From positions 16,016,818 to 16,080,817 of the forward strand of contig CM037471.1 in NCBI GenBank assembly GCA_021014325.1: DNA of 64,000 nt, given 5' to 3'. The notes under the pieces are model-generated. The model did no database searches and was not told the origin of the DNA. It worked only from the letters and a program-made list of their open reading frames with translations. The translations under genes and the position numbers were made by a program. The first letter of the stretch is position 1; each line of letters opens with the position of its first letter. The stretch comes from Plazaster borealis (taxonomy: Eukaryota; Echinodermata; Asteroidea; Forcipulatida; Labidiasteridae). Shown piece after piece: positions 11,601-24,421 of this stretch.

Positions 11601-12000
11601 GACATTGAATTTTTGTTTACTACAAAAACACGGTGTTTGTGGTGAGTGATTGAATGAATAGGTCATTATACCTTATCAATCCAATTCCTGGTTCAGGAGT
11701 TATGAATTTTTCAAAATAAATTAACATCAACTTCCGGTTTTGACCGGAAGTCAAGGTCAAATAGGGGTCACATTTTGTGTAGCGCGTTTAGTTTATGAAG
11801 ACGTTTTAGATGGTGTATGGATTGTAAACCTGCCCAAGTCTTGATCTATCCGATGCTGAATTATGAACATCACAGCTTTCAAATTCAAGGAGATACAGCC
11901 AATAGCAAATGGTCATTTTTCAACTTTAAAACCCTTGTAATTCGACACCTGATGACGTCATCGTGACGTCATCAACTCTGTGCCGTCTTCATATTGAGGT
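11601..12000 (+). repeat. Dispersed repeat with GACGTCATC motif, copy 1
   Basis: Contains ACTTCCGG/CCGGAAGTCAAGGTCA (about 11731-11760), AGGGGTCACATTTTGTGT, a GGAGATACAGCCAATAG block and TGATGACGTCATCGTGACG (about 11950-11970). The same ordered blocks occur in reverse orientation at about 61796-62120. This is a dispersed family, with no ends defined here. Confidence 0.55.
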
Positions 12001-12459
12001 TCAATTGTCTGATGAGTTTCAAGGTTCAATTCAGTTTCAATCATGAGTTATGTTCTAGAGAAGAGTTCCAGGGAAGAAGAAGAAGAAGAAGAAGAAGAAG
12101 ATGGAGAAGAAAAAAAAACCAGAACAAAAACAAAGAGGTGTTCGTGCTCATATTGCACGAACACCTAATAAAACCAAACAAAAGGTGCTCGGCTGAGTCC
12201 GAACACCTTAAAGCCTCAGTTATAATTTTACGATCGCGTATATTTTAAGCGGTAACATAAGCTTAACGGTGCGTATGCGGAAAAAACAACTTCTCAAGAT
12301 CAAAAACCCCATAATTTGTTTGTTTAGTAGTAAGAATCAAATGTCAATAAAAAGAAGAATTGATATTTTAATTAAATTATGGTGGATAATAAAAAAGGTC
12401 ACACTAAAGCGGTCATCCTGCTTACGGTTTTGCAAATGTGAGGGCTATATAGGTATATA
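12001..12459. repeat. GAA repeat and twin hairpins
   Basis: A GAA run at about 12076-12102 is followed by two hairpins. The first is AGGTGTTCGTGC, a short loop, then GCACGAACACCT (about 12137-12167). The second is near 12183-12210 (AAGGTG...CACCTT). The phrase GAACACCTAATAAAA recurs at about 30657-30672. Confidence 0.6.
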
Positions 12460-12720
12460 GGAGGGGCACATTGCCTTCGGATTTGGTGCTTTTGGCGATA
12501 AAAAGCGTTATTTTGAAACTATTGTGTTTGGAAAGATGTTTTAAAAGTAGCCTATCAAAAACATCCCTCAAACTTGTGTGCTTTTCCTTTTACTTCGTGA
12601 ACTAACACGGTCCGTCATTGTGTGGAGTCAAAAATTTGGTTCTATCAAAACGGCGGATCGTGTTAGTTCACGAAATAAAAATTACCAAAGCGCCCAATCC
12701 GTAGGTGCTGTGCCCCTTTA
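12460..12720. mobile_element. 261-bp inverted-repeat MITE
   Basis: The left end GGGGCACATTGCCTTCGGAT pairs with the right end (reverse complement GGGGCACAGCACCTACGGAT). Inside is a second inverted pair, TTCGTGAACTAACACG, at about 12593 and 12654-12676. No coding capacity. Superfamily is not assigned. Confidence 0.7.
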
Positions 12721-13209
12721 AAACGTGATCGTTGAAAACCAGTTGGGGTTCAATTTGTCCAACCAACAGTCCAACCATGGAGGAAGAAAATGGAGGAAGA
12801 AAATACTCCTCCATGCATGGTCCAACAATGCGATGCTTTTCTAACTATTTACAGGACATGCCAATGAAATCTACACAAGGGGCATACACCCTGAGGGGGT
12901 TCGATTTTCTTAAAAAGCAATTTTGTTCTTGTCCAAGTTAATGTCACAAGGAAACAAATGGTAAAGCAGGGAACTGGCTTTAAAGCCCTTTACTGCCACT
13001 TCATAACGTCAACTTGATGAACGTAAGGACATTTAATCATTTTGATCAATTCTTTATGTTAAGGAATCACACCATTCACAGTCAGTTATGTTGAAGTAAT
13101 GTAGATACTAGAAATAGGAGAATTGGGGATTTAATACCAGTCCCCTTTTCGGCTCCCTATCAATCGGAACAATACAATAAGTACCCACCCCCCCCCCCAA
13201 AAAAAAAAA

Positions 13210-13262
<53 letters not shown>

Positions 13263-16200
13263 ACAAAATAAAGAATGGGTAGGCCTATATCAATAAAAAA
13301 AAGTAAATTTAAAAAGCAATTAGAAAGAGAAGAATTACCACAGTAAAATATTCAATACTTGATCGTCTTGAAAAGGGGGGGGGGGGTGGGGTGGGTGACG
13401 TGTCCCTCTCTACGTAAAGGATACATTTTGAGGTAACTTGAAACTCATTTCCGACTTAACAGGAATTAGCGACGACTCGCAATTCTTCGCAAGTGTGTTT
13501 TGCACCTACAAATCATAGGCAAACTGTAATTGATTGGTCTTGTAATTGATTGGTCTTGTGAAGTACGTAATTCACAAAGTGAGACTGCATGCAATGAAAA
13601 CTAACTCATTCAAGTCAGCAGAGTTTCATGTTTTTTTTTTTTTCCCACTGAAACAGAAACAAAATGATTAAGCAGCATTCAAACTAGAAATAAAGCACGA
13701 AATACATTCACGTGATCGACGTGCAACATAATTCCTACGGGACTGGGCAAGTCTCATAGTGCCCCGTTAGTATTTTTCCTAAGGTCAAGGCCGAATTTCA
13801 GGAAATTAACACACAGGTGTATCTTTAACAAACATTTACACGCGCAATAACGAAACCCATGTTTTAGTTTAACAATTTGCAAATATGTATTTTTTGACAC
13901 CATCATTAAATTGGCAAATTATCACCGTTGTTTTGTCTTAATATTTTTCTTTAGAATTTTGGGAAATACACATTCCAATATGGCGGCGAGCTTTGGCGGT
14001 ACAGCGATAAATACTTTTGTGTCCATTCTAGGCCTAAAAAATAAACAAATTTAATATTAAAAATGATGATATTAATATAAATTTCAATTTATATTGTGAC
14101 AAGCATGAAATATCTGAATAATCAGTAAGCTAGCCGGTAGCCGTTATTCAATCATCACCAATTGCATTCGGGTTCATTGGCGTACCAGTGGAACTACATA
14201 GTTCAGTGTTCTTAATACATTTGGTTAATGTTTAGTTTCAGCGCCAGTAATATTACGTTATTATAATAACATTTGCTTGTGTTCTTGCGATTTTTTTTTA
14301 AATCAAAGACAGCGAGAAAACCCAAGTTAGCTGCAAACAGAAACGCCTTCAAATAATATGTTTAATTGCACAACATAGCCCAATGTTAATCGCATCACAC
14401 ACTCGCCAACAAAACTAATCAGATAAACATAATACGATCTGCTTGAAATGCAGGCTGGGAAAAATCAAGATTATTGTTCTTTTCATCGCACCCTTGTTGA
14501 GAGGCGGGGTTTGTACATCCCATGATATCATGTCATTCTTCGTTTCCTCCCCATATCATATATACTTTTTTGTGGTAATTGCACACCACTAAAGAACCAA
14601 ACGTCGGGGGAGGAATCCCACCAGAAGACTCAGGGTACAAAGTTTAACAGTTTATTTTATGTCAATATTTATCGGGATATTATTTTTCAACCATGAACCC
14701 AAGCTGTCAACTTGCAGGACCTCACAACTTCATTTCTTGTTTCAACAAAAGAGAGGAGGTTTTTTAAGTGTCTTGCGCACTGCACGCCAAATATTGGGGC
14801 CTTTGAGAAACGTTCTAAACCTAATAATATTATAAAGCAGGGGTAGGCGTAGAGCTTTTGTATTCGAGTTGAGCCGCTGGAAAATACACCGTTACCTCAA
14901 TGGCCTCTATTGTCCATTGTTAACTCACATTAAGTGTTGTGAACTGCGCGCATCGGTATTATTTCAGTTGGCCTTTGGAGGTAAGGCAAAACTGCAACTG
15001 TTCCCTCATCAGGGAGCCTCATCTATTCAGCGATTTACGGTATGCTCTGCGCTCTGCAATCGACATATCCCAAAATATCGATATTTATTTGATTTGCTGA
15101 TAATTTCATTAAATTAGAACTGACCAATTTAGAGTAATTGACGCAAGTCTTTCTCAGATTGTTTTTCATGAACTAGACAGCCAATTGGTCACCAAAAGCC
15201 GGCCACGGCCAGTAATGGTCGGTCATAGTGGTTGAGAATCAACAGCCCGTGTTATTTACCGTATAACACGTTTTCACCATCATTCACCTTCTTGTCAAAT
15301 GTCTCAGTCACGTGCGTCAGTGACAAGAAAAAACAAATTCCTCCCGTGAGGCAATTCTGTGGAAGAGAGACGTGTAAACGGACAATATACACATGGAAGT
15401 GAGGTAGGATTTGCCATAAAGGCTGTGTCCATGGAATCGCAGATCAAGGGCCGTTTAAAACAAATCCGATTACTAATGGCTGTATTCTCTTTTCCTGTGG
15501 GTCTTACTACTGAGGATTTGGTTCATATTCACAGACACGTAGCCGTGTTTCTTCTCGGCTTTATCAAATAGAGTACAAAACATGGAGGAGCGTGTTCGCT
15601 TTTATTGAAGTGTAGCTTAAATAATGGGTTGTCGTGAAAACAAAATAACGGCGACGTATGAAATACAAGGTGTTCTAAGGGCTAGGGTATACTAAGGCTA
15701 CATTTTAAAGAACGCTTACAATTTAAAACAAATAACAAAACCTGACCCCCCCCCCATCAAACAAATAAACAAAAAACAAACAAACGTTCAAATTGTAATA
15801 ATATAATATAATAATAATCTTATTTGTTGATATGAAGCTCCAGCCTGTGGTCCGTTTTCACGTAACTTTTTTGTTTTACTGAATTGAAACAACTTTCATG
15901 GTGGTTGGTATTAAAATTACATGAGAATTAACACATCAAACGGCCCCTTTGACATCAATTATGTATAGCACTTTTTAGAAATAATTAAAATATAAGCCTA
16001 AGTTTCATTTGAATTGGAAATCGGTAATTATTTGTAAATATTGATCAAATTATACTTTTTAATGTTTTTGTTTGAACATTATTGATAGTCGTTTAACAAT
16101 GATTGACACTACTCATTACGCTGATCGATAATAACAAAAATGAAATTATTAAAGTTATTTGTCAAATTTGACTCATTACATTTTGAAAATCTTCTTTCTC

Positions 16201-16612
16201 TATCAGGTGACGAGCGTGTCGATTCATTCATCCTAAGGATTTACAAAGCTCTGCAAGAAGCTTCAACCTCAGAATACCTGGCGTCTTTTTAACCTTTAAA
16301 ATAAAACACTTGACCATCATTACGTTCTATAGGCTGGGGATAAGTGTGCGGGAAGTTCATGAAGCGGTTGTTATATTTACTTCGACGGGCGGTGTTAACT
16401 GGTATCCAGTTGGAATGTCAGAAAACGTGAAATTCCCTTTTTGTGGTGGGAAGAGGCGTGGACTCACAAAGGTGTAGCGTGCATCTGCTTTGAATCGATA
16501 CTTTAACGGAGAGTGGTCGATACACTTGACTATAGTCCACCTGCCACTTAGGTGCCATTTAACGCTTGGTGTGCAGAGGTCGTTGTGTCAGTGAACAATT
16601 CTAGTGTGCGTC
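12721..16612. other. Mostly unassigned DNA with simple repeats
   Basis: Holds an AAAT microsatellite (about 13211-13262) preceded by poly-C/poly-A, a G-rich tract (about 13375-13398) and a T run near 13631-13643. No convincing exon or bounded transposon was seen. Confidence 0.5.
13190..13262. repeat. Poly-C/poly-A and AAAT microsatellite
   Basis: A C run, an A run, then about 12 AAAT units. Confidence 0.9.
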
Positions 16613-16765
16613 ATGGCAGTGCAGATGATAATAGTCATTAGTTTGTTTCTCAATATATCGGGTGTAAACATTGGACATACCCGGAAGAGTGAGAGATATT
16701 GTACTGGAAAAGGCGGGACAAAAGTGAGGCGTATGGGAGGGAGTGACAAGAAATCATTTGATTAA
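16613..16765 (+). CDS. Candidate small secreted-protein exon (weak)
   Basis: A 50-codon ATG-to-TAA frame whose first 21 residues look like a signal peptide: MAVQMIIVISLFLNISGVNI then Gly. A basic, polar segment with RKSERYCTGKGG follows. A purine-rich tail RRMGGSDKKSFD ends at the stop. It may instead be a first coding exon, because GTGAGG at about 16724 could be a splice donor. One cysteine and a dibasic pair would suit a peptide hormone or secreted protein, but no partner exon was found. A frame this short can arise by chance, and I do not recognise a family. Confidence 0.2.
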   Translation: MAVQMIIVISLFLNISGVNIGHTRKSERYCTGKGGTKVRRMGGSDKKSFD

Positions 16766-17998
16766 ACCTATAATTCAACCTCAAAGTTGTATGACCGTGG
16801 TATCACGTGTTGGAGATAAAGCTATGATTGCGATGTTCGGGATGACTGTGATTCTTATGTTTATTTAATGATGATGAGAATGATGATAAAGAGAGAAGAA
16901 ACCTCGTCACCTGTCCGATATTGACCTCCTTGCAAAAACTTTACTCTCCTTCGACCTTCCATTGAAAAACAACTGCGGGTGGAACATTGTCATATATATA
17001 TTTTCAATCGAAATCTATAATTAGCTACCGGGTTTGAGAAATAAGCGTAGTCGTATCGTGCAAGTCCATGACTTTCGGCAATTGTACTCACATTTCTTAT
17101 TATCTCTTCTGATCTTTGCTCTTGGTTCGTGAACTCAAGCGGGGCTCTAATTTCATTGCTTAGAAAATTAATCTGTGTTTACCGACGGACCACATCGCTG
17201 GCAATCGATGGACTTTCAAATAGAAGACTGAAACCAAATCTTGAACCGCCCCCTAAAAATTAGACATTAGTCAATCACGATGCACGCACAGCGACATGAT
17301 GTGCTGTTTGCCGTGACTGGTCCTCAGAGTGGAGTCCTATCAACAGGAGGAAAACGGAACTACAGCCTCTGGCCAAATACTCGTGGCAACAAGTCGGATA
17401 ATCCTTTGGAATGATATTAGCCGGAAGGTCTGTTCTTCCCAATTGGCGTTGTGTGATGGATGAAGCTAGTATTTGGCCACAAGGCAACCAACCGGTTATT
17501 GGGTCGAATTGGAAGGGAGTAGGAAGAGATGGGGGTTAATGCTCACATGACACGACAAACATATTGACTAAGCTTTAACAAAACATAAATATAAAACACA
17601 AAGCAGAACCCCCATAAAAAAACAAAAAAAAAACAAAAAATGAATTTGCCTTTTCCAACCTTCTTAATTATGTAAATGTAGTTCTCAGAAAGATTGTGGC
17701 GCCGCAAATAGTTCCATCACGAAGATTTTGTCATCTTGCTCTGAAACCAATACTTTGAGCTTTCTATAAAAAAAGCATTTCTATGTGAATTTGAACGAAT
17801 CAGAATCTGTAGGATCTCTGAGGACGAATTTAATCGGTTAACTCACATGCATAAATACAGTTTCATTACACCGTGGTCATCTGAGCCTGATGATATCCTG
17901 CCTCCACATGTTAACAACTGCAGGACTTCGTCCACAAACACGGAGAGAGTCAACGCTTTTTATTTAATTAGCCTCAATGTGAAGTACAATAATATTAT
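16766..17998. other. No gene recognised
   Basis: Unique-looking sequence. An 11-bp inverted pair (GGCCAAATACT) at about 17372 and 17464 was the only structure noted. Confidence 0.45.
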
Positions 17999-18196
17999 CA
18001 GTGGCGTAACCACACATTTCCATTAGGGGCGTGGCAAGCGGGGGCAAAGACATAATTAGGGGGCGGATTTAATACAGAAAACCATTCATTTGTGCATTTT
18101 TTGATCTCATTTGGGGCACAAGAAAGGGGGGGGGGGCAATGGTTCAGAGCGGGGGAGGGGGGTTCCGCCCCTGCCCATCCTTTGGTTACGCCACTG
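17999..18196. mobile_element. hAT-like MITE, 198 bp
   Basis: Perfect 14-bp termini CAGTGGCGTAACCA and its inverse. G-rich tracts lie just inside, especially on the right (about 18125-18165). CAG...CTG ends with GGCGTAACC/GGCGTAGCC are typical of hAT-derived MITEs. A clear 8-bp duplication was not found. Confidence 0.7.
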
Positions 18197-20219
18197 GATA
18201 AAATGAACATATTGAGACAAGGAATGAAATAAATGATCACAATTTGAGTCTATTGGGTTTCCCCGTGACGATCAATAATTATTGTACACGTATCTCTAAA
18301 CCCCCTCATATTAAATGTAATGTTGTGCAATTAACAATATTAAGCATCCCCTTCAATTCTGTACTTTTAATAGAAAGTGGCATTGTTTTTTGGAAATAAT
18401 GATCATGGCAGAAACTAGGACTACGTTTGTTTACCCATTGAGGAGTATGCTCCGGGTCTGCGTAATATAAACGCATCTGCTCTCATTAAATTCAACTTAG
18501 GAGAAACCCTGCTGGGTACACACAGAAGAACAATATTGTGGTACTCGTGATAAAAAAAGACAGAAGAGAAGCGAGATCGAGTAAGACAGTGTGATTGAAT
18601 TCTTACAGAACACCAACAAACAAACAAACACAACCACCCTTTCAAATTATGGTCCGGCTCCTCGAAGAAGAAGGACACTGTGACATCTGCCCTTGACACT
18701 TAAAGGGGAAGAGAAGCCTCTTGTGTACATTTTCTTCCATACCTGTCACAAAGCAGCTTGCGTGGTGGGATTTACTGACGTGGAAATGTGTCTGGCCTTG
18801 CGTCATCCCATTTCTAGAGTGTATTTCAATTTACTAATGAATAAACACTATTATTATCTTTACACGTAGGATTTGAAACTTTGAGTTTGTTGTGGTTCTG
18901 AATCGGTGGTGTTACCACTCAACGTTTCGATCAGTATGCTTTAATAGTCTTCAGGAGAAATCTTGACGTTAGCGGGACAATTATAGTAAAGCCGGTTAAT
19001 TCGAAAAGTCCCGAAAATTCATGTAGTGGTCGGGACTTATTACCAGGGAGGAATTCGTTTACACCCATTGACTCGTAGCGATTACCTCCACTCGTAACGT
19101 GCTAGTGCTGAAGCACAAAGGTAACAAAAAAAAGCCCCATAAAAAACAAACCCAACCATACCTTCTTTAACATGTTCATTAATACGTTTCATATTACCAA
19201 AAGGTAAGTTTTTTTTTTGTAAAATAATTTATTCTAGCTGTACATGTACTATAATGGGAAACATTTCTTTAACACGACAACGACCATTTCTACATGCACT
19301 GACATCGAAAGACCACATAAGACTAAACATATAAAGGCAAATGATATGCGACACGCTGCAGGTCAAATAAACTGGCAAATTATCCTTATTCGACCAACAG
19401 TAGAGAGTGGATGGCCCAGAAATTGCTGTAACTGAGGCAACTCATGACAGAGGCGAAGAAAATCAGAATGATTATGTACGACACGTGACAGGTCTTGTTT
19501 CCTTCGTCTTTGTTTAATCTAGACCCAGCCAATAGGAAGCTATCTCATACAGACATCTACCTTTAAAACACTTAAAAACAAAATGCCGCTCTAGTGTCGT
19601 ATAATAAAAATTGGCATTAATGTAATATTTCCAATCTTCTTCGCCTCGTGGGTTGAATAACAAAAACTTCCGACTATGATTTTATTCACTCTGAGCTTAT
19701 AGAGCTTTCAAGGTGGGACCGTGCCAACATTTAAACGATATGTTGTATTCAATCTCAAACTTTCTTTCACTTGAGTGGAAGATTCTTTACAATCTTTACG
19801 TTCAATTCTGGTGAACAAATCAACGAAAACTTTGTCAATCATTGCATGTGTTGTTCACGAACCCACTCCTTGGAATTCACCCTCAGATGGCTCTTCAACA
19901 AGTAAAATCTTCCATAGAAAATACAGTGACAGATATGTTCATGATCGTGGTAATACCTTACACATTTCAGTGGTTTACAGGGCAGCTGGTTGATTTCGTT
20001 GATTTTGTATTGCATTTCTATGAGCCATCGCTGGGAACCATAAAATATCCTAGCGCAGCCTACGGTGGGGGAAAAACAACTAATTGAAAACAAAACAAAG
20101 ATTGGGGCTATATTTTTAAATCGAAATTTCACAATATTACCGGAAAGAAAACCATCAAACTGGTACATCAACAGTAAACTTGTTATGAGAGATTTAATTC
20201 ATGTCATACTGTAAAGTAG
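18197..20219. other. No gene recognised
   Basis: AT-rich with short CAAA runs near 18613. Frames on both strands at 19839-20171 overlap each other and look like chance. Confidence 0.45.
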
Positions 20220-20790
20220 GAACAGCTATAGGTGAAATGCGAAGGCGGGAACTAGAATAGGATCCTGGTGGGAGTGTTTAGGGGAGTCTTCTCTGAACTG
20301 TGTCAGTATAACTTACAGGCACATGGGTGAGGAAGAGGGAGCCTATTGGAGACTGGGGTATGATGCAAGTTTAAGGTGTGGGTGGTTTATATATCAATAT
20401 TGAACATCCATTAGTGAGGAATTGAGAGTGGGTGGGAATGCCAGATATCTAAAAACCGAAGACTTGAGGAACGGTGTATCTCAATGGCCCATCTGATGCA
20501 TCTGGGGTGCCATGCCTGTATGGGAGTGGCGAGTTCTGTTGCTTGCCATTCATTAGTGATCAGCAGTTTGAGACTGCCCAATGGTGCCCGAATTCTCAAA
20601 GGCTCCCAGCCGTCCATGTGCTCGATGTTCCGTGGAAAGGTTCAGTCAAGTTTCCCAGTTCCTTGCCGCATTCATAGGGATTACGATAGACTCCAGTGAA
20701 GAGGTTCTGCTTGTCCTTGCTGAACTTTCAAACAAGACTCAAGGAACATTGAAAATCATGGGCTGCGAGGAGACTTTTTGATGTACCACT
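20220..20790. other. Higher-GC block with open frames on both strands
   Basis: This segment is less AT-rich than its surroundings and is open for 60-70 codons in three plus-strand frames and one minus-strand frame (20411-20781). No conserved motif was recognised. It could be an old mobile-element piece or an exon of an unknown gene. Confidence 0.3.
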
Positions 20791-23700
20791 TATTTTTATT
20801 ACAAACTGGCGAGTTTTCTGACACAACCCAATTTGAGCATCTGGTGCTTGAGCAATCCTAAAACCGTGTGTCACTGTTCCTTGCTCAGTGCATCAATAAA
20901 TATTGACCATACAAGAACTTGCACAAAATAGACTGATCGTTCCATCTGTATTAATGCCTTTTGAAATAGTCTACTTTAACATTCGTGACTCATTGAGACA
21001 TACAAACCCTTATATGTCTTATTTATAGAATTTGTTTTTGAATCTTAAAGAAGATTTTCTCCATTTAACTGGATCTATCTGTTGTTGTTCACCATGCACG
21101 TATTTACATTCGCTTTTAGCAATAGAATGTAATTATCACTTAGTTGTTAACGTGAAAAACTGAATAAAATAGAACTTCCAAAACAGGTCTGCTTAAACGC
21201 ACAAAAACTTCTTGTAGGCATATTACATTTTTTAAGGACGCGGAAACCATTCGGCGTGTACAAACTGTACTGGATATTGCGACGTCAGAGGTCTCGTGCC
21301 AGGCGTTTGACGCAAGCATTGGGTTACAGAAAGAAATGAAGATTATACCGATACAGTTGAATTAAAATCTGCCAAGCTGCAGTGTTGACCTCTTTCCCTT
21401 GTGTATCAGAACATTTATATCGCTTGCAAAGTGACATGTTTTTGTAACATTTTAAAATCTCGTTGATAAGTGTTAACAAATATTGAACAAACTCAGCTGA
21501 AAAATATTTTTCCCGTTAAATATTGATACAGGGGTTGTACATAAGGTGTTATGTTTCACTTATAGCGCGCGCAGATGTTTTAATAGTTGATCCCAGAAGG
21601 AATAGAGGGGATTTTAATCAATTGTAATTTCCCTCAGATCTATCGACATATATTCCAGAAGCTATCCGACTTGGGAAGGATCAAGATTGTAAGGCAGCCA
21701 TTTGTGGGAAATAGGAAGACAATACACTTCTAAAAAGAAAGGGTGAAAGAAAAACATAACGTAACAAATACAATAGGAAATATTTATACAAGATATACAG
21801 TAAGTAATATAGTTTGTGTTACTTATTTTGCACTTGGATGGTCTGGAGAAGTCTCCATGAAGTCTTATAATATTGGTTGCTTGTGTGAGTAATTTCCCTG
21901 TCAGTGTTAGGAATATTTGGCACGGAGTGTCATCATTCGAATAACCCCATGTAAGTTTATTCCGTTTGTTTTAACCATGGATGATGGATGAAAGATCACA
22001 GTAACATTACCAGGTGTCTTTAATGATAGGACTCAATAATACATGAAGCATTCACTAATTTGTTGCCCTCTGTATCACGACATGCCTAACTAATCACGCA
22101 TAAGGGCTGACACAGTGACATAGGCTTCTTTATACAGCGTCATTATACACCCTTCCGTACACGCAATCTAACATTAACAACAATCCTAACTTCAATAATG
22201 ATAGACCGCGTCACCGAGAACCCCCCCCCCCCCCCACCCACCCACACCTACCCCCGACCAAACCCACGACTGAACACTAAAATCAGGAAGCACCAGTGGT
22301 TCGCTGTGATTGGTCAACCGCACATCTTCAACACGCGATATAAGCTTAACGATAGTGCTCCGTCTTTTTATTTGAGCAGCACTGATTAGTTGGCGACACT
22401 ACGGGAACGGAAGAAACATACTGGCTGTTAAACGTTACGTAGATAGCCGGAATAACGTCAAGGTAAATACACGAGCTTTTTTTTTTAATTCAACAGTATA
22501 TTTTGTTATTTCCTGGTTAAAACGATTTGATTTAGCAAACAATTTGGTTAACTTCCATTATAAATAGTATTACTCCTGAAGGGTTCATTTGATTTTGATT
22601 TTCCAAGCGAGTTGACTTGAATTTGGTTGTATTACCCAAAATTGCAATGCAAGCAAGGTTCACTGTAGTTAGAAGGCAAATCGATCATTACAACAATGTT
22701 GCTTTTAGACTTGAATACTTTGTGTTTTTCTAACTGCGTGGATTTTAATATAGTATATTTACACAGTCTCGCCGTCTTACATTTAGGTATAAGAGTTACA
22801 TCAGAACCCACAGTTAACATTTTACATCGTTGTTTTTTTGCAGGAGTAAATTAAACTCCATCCTCTTGTTTTCATAAAAAAAGAAAAAGAAAAAGTTCAA
22901 CCAACTTGTGAACATTTCTTGAAATTAGGTTATCCAATTATTGTAGTATACAAACATCGGAATTGTGTGCACTTTCGTGGGGTGATTTTTGGGTGTCTTC
23001 AAAATGCTATGCTCTCGACTTTGATAACCATTTTCTTTATCTGATGGGGGATTACTAATGGTACAGTTTTTAAAATGAGTAAGATGGGAACGAATCTATT
23101 TTGTTTCGATTTTCAATCCTGTACTTGTCTTAACTGTCTTAAAGCCCGTCCCAAAACACATTCGGCAACGATGAGACCATATGGATGAGAGATTAGTTCA
23201 ATGTGATTTTGCCGCTGCCGCTAATTGTTTCATCATAAAAACTTAGTCTTAATTCAAATATGAAAACTTGTGTATACATCATCATTTCTTTTGAGTATAT
23301 TTTTATTCTAAATTAACGAAGGTAATTTGTAGTAAATAATGTTACAAGAAAAAAGGAAACAATATTTAAAAAACCACACACAAAATAACATGTGTATATG
23401 GGGAAGTCAACAATATGTTGATATACTAGAAGATACAAATAATTATACTTAAACAGTTGACCAAACAAAAACCGAGCTATAACTTTTCGAAGAAATGCTC
23501 ATTTCGTTTTACTTTGAAGTTATGCTAAATATTTGATCGCGAGCTGAATTAGCTAATTGGATGTTGGGTGGGACTTCGGTCGATTAATGTAATCGGACTA
23601 TTATGTGATCATAATATATGTGATCATAATATACAATAACAAATCGTACTACGACAGACCACTTTAAAAATTGAAATTCCAAGTACACGTAATGATATGA

Positions 23701-23862
23701 TGTCAAATATAATTTTATTTGATTCTCAATGGGCTGTATACGGGCAATAACTGCCTTGTGGAATTGAATTAGACCTATGGTAAATTGAGTTTTACAGTGT
23801 AGCTATCCTAGACAGCGTTTATGTAGGCTAATCAGTGCCCCATTAAAAAACCTTATCGGTCT
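20791..23862. other. No gene recognised
   Basis: Contains a C run at 22221-22235 and a 16-bp tandem pair (TGTGATCATAATATA) near 23604-23633. Otherwise featureless AT-rich sequence. Confidence 0.45.
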
Positions 23863-24197
23863 TTAAAGGCCTGTACACTATTGGTAAGATCGAAAAACAC
23901 AAATGTTCACAGATTCACACACGATTTAAAGTAAGTAATGGTGGAAAGGGTTCCTTAAAATATTTCTGCCTAAAATACTATCGTTACTGAGAAATTAGTA
24001 AAACAATAGTTTTTATCACGCGCGATAAAAACTCGATGTTTGAAAAAACAGAAAACACATAAGGTCTCTTTTCGCTATTTTCTCGTGACCTCGATGACCA
24101 ATTGAGCTCAAACTTTCACAGGTTTGTTTGTTCATGCATAATCACATAATGTGGACACTGATTTTGAGCTGTTACCAAAAGTGTACAATACCTTTAA
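23863..24197. mobile_element. TTAA-flanked MITE, copy 2
   Basis: Bounded by TTAA at 23863-23866 and 24194-24197. The ends are AGGCCTGTACACTATTGGTA and its degenerate inverse near 24178-24193. It shares GACCAATTGAGCTCAAA and TTTCACAGGTTTG blocks with the copies at 7264 and 25596. A hairpin core TTTTTATCACGCGCGATAAA lies at about 24011-24030. Confidence 0.8.
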
Positions 24198-24242
24198 ACA
24201 TATATATGGGTACAGAGTTATCATGCTCATGGAGACAATATT

Positions 24243-24421
24243 CAGGCGCGGATCCAGGGGGGTGGGGGGGCACGCCCCTTTCCATATTAAAAAAAAAAAA
24301 ATGAGGGAGAAAAGAAAAAAAGAGGGAGAGAGAGAAGGGGGGGAGAAATGGGGAAGGGAAGATTTTGCTGCTTGGTATATTTTCACGCCCCCCCGTTTGG
24401 AAAATCCTGGATCCGCCCCTG
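24243..24421. mobile_element. hAT-like MITE, 179 bp
   Basis: CAGGCGCGGATCCAGG at the left and CCTGGATCCGCCCCTG at the right are inverted with one mismatch. A G tract lies inside the left end and a C tract inside the right end. Flanks share ATATT only. The middle is a purine-rich GAGGGAGAGAG stretch. Confidence 0.75.

Noticed and set aside
10707..11605. Long minus-strand open frames (up to 294 codons) rich in Val-Trp-Phe-Gly-Leu
   Set aside because: Pure consequence of a CCAAA repeat that has no stop in any minus-strand phase; no start context, no non-repetitive sequence.
19839..20171. Overlapping plus and minus frames of about 80-110 codons
   Set aside because: Mutually antisense frames without motifs; most likely chance.
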